NCBI GenBank assembly: GCA_035760965.1
Contig: DASTRY010000030.1
Span: 62,001 to 126,000, forward strand
Direction: 5' to 3'
Source of the DNA: JADGHX01 sp035760965
GTDB taxonomy: Bacteria > Pseudomonadota > Gammaproteobacteria > Steroidobacterales > Steroidobacteraceae
Length of the DNA stretch: 64,000 nt
The translations under genes and the position numbers were made by a program. Below the pieces are notes generated by a model. The model did not search any database, was not told where the DNA came from, and was given only the letters and a program-made list of their open reading frames with translations. Shown here piece after piece: positions 61,542 to 64,000 of the stretch. Each line of letters opens with the position of its first letter. Within the stretch, counting starts at the first letter, position 1.

Positions 61542-62134
61542 TGAAGATATCGATCAGGATATGGGCCGCGTGCCTCGTGCTGGTGGGACTCGCGGCGGGA
61601 CGGAGCCCGGCGCAGCCGATCGCGTATTCCGTCGAGAGCGTGAAGGCGGCGTTCCTGTACCGCTTTCTCGAATACGTCGACTGGCCGATCGAGGCGCGCC
61701 GCGCCGAGCCGTTCACGATCGCGGTGCTGGCGGACAACAAGCTCGCCACGGAGCTGCAGCACACCGTACGCGGACGCAAGGCGCACGGTCGCGCAATCGT
61801 CGCGCGTAGCGTGACGAGCCTGTCGGAAGGCCTCGATGCCGACGTTCTCTTCGTCGGCGCGCAGTGGAAGAAGAATCTGAGCGGCCTTCTCGGCGACCAC
61901 GGCGGCGATCCGGTGCTCGTCGTCACCGAGGACGAAGGTGCGCTAGCGCGCGGCGCAGTGATCAATTTCCTCGTGGTGGACGGGAACGTGCGGTTCGAAG
62001 TCTCGCTGGCTGCCGCCGAGCGGCGCGGGCTGAAGTTGAGCTCACGATTGCTCAGCGTCGCGCTGCGCGTCGAGAAGAGCGGCCTGCGGATCGAGCCGAC
62101 GACGTCCGACGACAGTTACTGGGCGGTGCGCTAG
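61541..62134 (+). CDS. YfiR family periplasmic protein
   Basis: A 197-residue exported protein (formerly DUF4154). Signal peptide to about residue 24. Diagnostic features: YSVESVKAAFLYRFLEYVDWP right after the leader, FTIAVLADNKLATEL, ADVLFVGA, VLVVTEDEGAL and INFLVVDGNVRFEVSLAAAERRGLKLSSRLLSVA. In Pseudomonas, YfiR binds and represses the periplasmic side of YfiN. Here no YfiN lies adjacent; the neighbouring CHASE8 protein is a histidine kinase. Start at ATG 61541 overlapping the receptor stop (TGATG). Conserved cysteines of Pseudomonas YfiR are not obvious here. Confidence 0.92.
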   Translation: MKISIRIWAACLVLVGLAAGRSPAQPIAYSVESVKAAFLYRFLEYVDWPIEARRAEPFTIAVLADNKLATELQHTVRGRKAHGRAIVARSVTSLSEGLDADVLFVGAQWKKNLSGLLGDHGGDPVLVVTEDEGALARGAVINFLVVDGNVRFEVSLAAAERRGLKLSSRLLSVALRVEKSGLRIEPTTSDDSYWAVR

Positions 62135-62257
62135 GGCGCTGAGCGCGCGGCTTGCGCCGAATCGTGCGCACGCGGCGACCGGCGCCCTCGCCTCCTCGCG
62201 CGCAAGCGCTCAAGCTCGGCGCATGCGCAGCACGCGCGGTCGGGGAGCGTCGAGATC

Positions 62258-64000
62258 ATGAGCACGTTCAGCCGTCGTCGATTCATGGCCCTCGCGGGCG
62301 CGTTCGGCGCCTCCGTCGCCTGGGCGAGCGAGCGCCCGCAGCCTTCGCGCGTCGAGTGGGTCGAGAGGCGCGATGTCTACGCGGAAGGCGTGGCCTCGGG
62401 CGATCCGCAAGCCGATAGCGTTCTGCTCTGGACGCGCCGGCCGTTCGCTTCCGGCAAGCGCGAGCGACTCCTCGTCGAGGTCGCGGAGGACGAGAAATTC
62501 GAGCGCGTGATTTCCCGCGCCACGGCTCATGTCTCACCGGCATCCGACTGGACGACGCGCGTGCTCGTGAGCGGGTTGCAGCCCGCGCGCGTGTACTGGT
62601 ACCGATTCACGGATGCGGAGGGTTGCGGCAGCCGGATCGGGCGCACGATCACCGCGCCCCCGCTGAATGACGAGCGGCCCGTGAAGTTCGCATTCGTGAG
62701 CTGCCAGAACGTCTGCCAGGGCGCGCAGAACGCATATCGCCGCATGATCTTCGAGGACCAGAAGGCCGCGGCGGACGATGCGATCCAGTTCGTGCTGCAT
62801 CTCGGGGACTTCATCTACGAAGTGGTGTGGTATCCGGAAGACCGGCCGCAGGGAATGTACGACCGCCGGCTGCGCGACGTCGTGCGCTACGCGCACGGCC
62901 AGAAGGTGCAGGATTTTCACATTCCGACGACGGTGGACGACTACCGCGCCGCCTATCGCGCGTACCTCCACGATCCGGATCTCCAGGACGCGCGCGCCCG
63001 CTGGCCGTTCGTCGATATGTGGGACAACCACGAGTTCTCATGGCTCGGCTGGCAGGCCATGCAAGTGTTCGAGGGCAAGGACGTGCCCGCGCAGACGCGG
63101 AAGGTCGCGGCGAATCAGGCATGGTTCGAGTATCACGCCGCGCGCGTACGGCAGGCCGGCGGCCGCTCGCTCGAAACCTTCGCCGCACCGCACGTGAAGG
63201 ACGCGCCGATCGAGCGCTTCGACGCGCAGGGGCTCGGGGAGGAAAGCGGCAATCGCGCGGCCATCGACAGTCTCATCGCCTATCGAGCGCTGCGCTTTGG
63301 ACGCAACGTCGAGCTGTTGATCACCGATCAGCACAGCTTCCGATCTCGAGATCCGACGCTGCAGCCGGAAGCTGCGGCGCTCGACAACGAGGCGTTTCCG
63401 GAGCTGGCGCCGCTCGAAGCGCTGCAAATTCTCGACGCGGGCCGTGCGTACGATGGCGGCAAGCCGCCGCCGACGGTGCGGTTCGGTGCGACCGAAATCC
63501 CCAATTTCCGCAAGGATTCGCCGCCGCAGACGATCCTGGGCGCCCGGCAGAAGGCGTGGTTCCTCGACAAGCTGCGCAGCTCGAAAGCCACGTGGAAGGT
63601 GTGGGGCAACAGCGTCGGCACGCTCGACTTCCGCGTCGATCCGCAGAATCTGCCGGAAGGTGTGGGTACACCCTGGCCCGGGGACGGCTATGCGGTCTTC
63701 GGCGGTGGTGGCGACTTCAGCACGGCGTACGTCGAGCGCGCGGAAATCTACGATGCGATCCGCGCCGGCGGCATCACGGGATTCGTGACCGTCTCCGGCG
63801 ATCGTCACAGTTTCTGGGCGGGGCTCGCGGCGAAGGCACTGCCGCCGCAGAAGTTCGAGCCCGTGGGCGTCGCCTTCATCACGGGTTCGATCTCGGCGCC
63901 GGGGTTGGTCGAGGCGTACGAGCATCGCTTTCCCAAAGATCATCCGCTGCGCGCGCTCTATCTCGCCGACGTGCCCGGCGAACCGCGGCCGCAGCCGGCG
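62258..64000 (+). CDS. phoD: Alkaline phosphatase D, Tat-exported (3' truncated by window edge)
   Basis: The frame runs from ATG 62258 off the end of the window; 581 codons are visible. The N terminus MSTFSRRRFMALAGAFGASVAWA is a twin-arginine leader. PhoD features follow: YAEGVASGDPQADSVLLWTR, a Fn3-like domain, FAFVSCQN with the metal-binding Cys, HLGDFIYE (Asp ligand), WDNHEFSW (Asn/His) and VTVSGDRHSFW (late Asp/His). PhoD is a Ca2+/Fe3+ phosphodiesterase/phosphomonoesterase of the periplasm. It lies 123 bases after the YfiR gene. Very little appears to be missing from the 3' end. Confidence 0.9.
   Translation, partial: MSTFSRRRFMALAGAFGASVAWASERPQPSRVEWVERRDVYAEGVASGDPQADSVLLWTRRPFASGKRERLLVEVAEDEKFERVISRATAHVSPASDWTTRVLVSGLQPARVYWYRFTDAEGCGSRIGRTITAPPLNDERPVKFAFVSCQNVCQGAQNAYRRMIFEDQKAAADDAIQFVLHLGDFIYEVVWYPEDRPQGMYDRRLRDVVRYAHGQKVQDFHIPTTVDDYRAAYRAYLHDPDLQDARARWPFVDMWDNHEFSWLGWQAMQVFEGKDVPAQTRKVAANQAWFEYHAARVRQAGGRSLETFAAPHVKDAPIERFDAQGLGEESGNRAAIDSLIAYRALRFGRNVELLITDQHSFRSRDPTLQPEAAALDNEAFPELAPLEALQILDAGRAYDGGKPPPTVRFGATEIPNFRKDSPPQTILGARQKAWFLDKLRSSKATWKVWGNSVGTLDFRVDPQNLPEGVGTPWPGDGYAVFGGGGDFSTAYVERAEIYDAIRAGGITGFVTVSGDRHSFWAGLAAKALPPQKFEPVGVAFITGSISAPGLVEAYEHRFPKDHPLRALYLADVPGEPRPQPA

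Overview
The window is GC-rich bacterial chromosome, roughly two thirds G+C by eye, densely coded on both strands, with no rRNA, tRNA, CRISPR array, insertion sequence or phage gene that I could see. Gene content points to a Gram-negative gammaproteobacterium: two TonB-dependent receptors, an OprP-like porin, MltA, DNA polymerase II, YfiR, Tat-exported PhoD and many secreted hydrolases. A soil or freshwater Steroidobacter/Nevskia/Xanthomonas-like lineage is an inference, not something the sequence proves.

Layout. 1-5.9 kb: tail of a hybrid histidine kinase, a CHRD protein, a TonB-dependent receptor, a DUF5996 protein and a ZnT9-like cation transporter. 6-12.3 kb: an aldo/keto reductase, then a carbohydrate patch with an apparent deletion scar (Tat leader joined to a glycosidase tail), a CE12 rhamnogalacturonan acetylesterase, a GH92 mannosidase, and an exported protein with one CXXCH haem site. 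12.3-16.6 kb: leuA with a leucine-rich leader peptide and attenuator-like hairpins, followed by an M61 peptidase. 16.8-23.7 kb: small enzymes (tannase-family esterase, OsmC, aldo/keto reductase, histidine phosphatase) and polB. 23.8-29.7 kb: acyl-CoA ligase, gamma-glutamyltransferase, medium-chain reductase and phenylacetate-CoA ligase. 30-35.3 kb: MltA, AlaX editing protein, AraC regulator, and a GAF protein with a very long disordered tail. 35.5-38 kb: a modA-porin operon behind a ModE-like box. 38-42.8 kb: cytochrome c/sugar dehydrogenase fusion, GH15 hydrolase and a secreted protein. 42.9-47.2 kb: an aldehyde dehydrogenase and a LigM-like O-demethylase, divergent around a GntR gene and a 27-bp palindrome, with a Rieske ferredoxin. 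47-55.7 kb: PAS hybrid kinase, azoR-pirin divergent from a LysR gene, phosphoribosyltransferase, ABM monooxygenase, M20 peptidase. 55.7-64 kb: two more hybrid kinases, then TonB receptor-YfiR and a truncated phoD.

The most interesting items are: (1) a CHASE8 hybrid kinase divergent from a TonB receptor-YfiR operon, which suggests a transenvelope relay in which the YfiR/CHASE8 pair known from the YfiN diguanylate cyclase works on a phosphorelay instead; (2) the leuA attenuator; (3) the ModE-box-modA-porin unit; (4) the GntR palindrome governing a probable aryl-methyl-ether demethylation locus; (5) a recurrent pattern of short imperfect tandem duplications at gene ends and gene junctions. Many long open frames lie antisense to the genes listed here; they are GC-driven shadows and are omitted.
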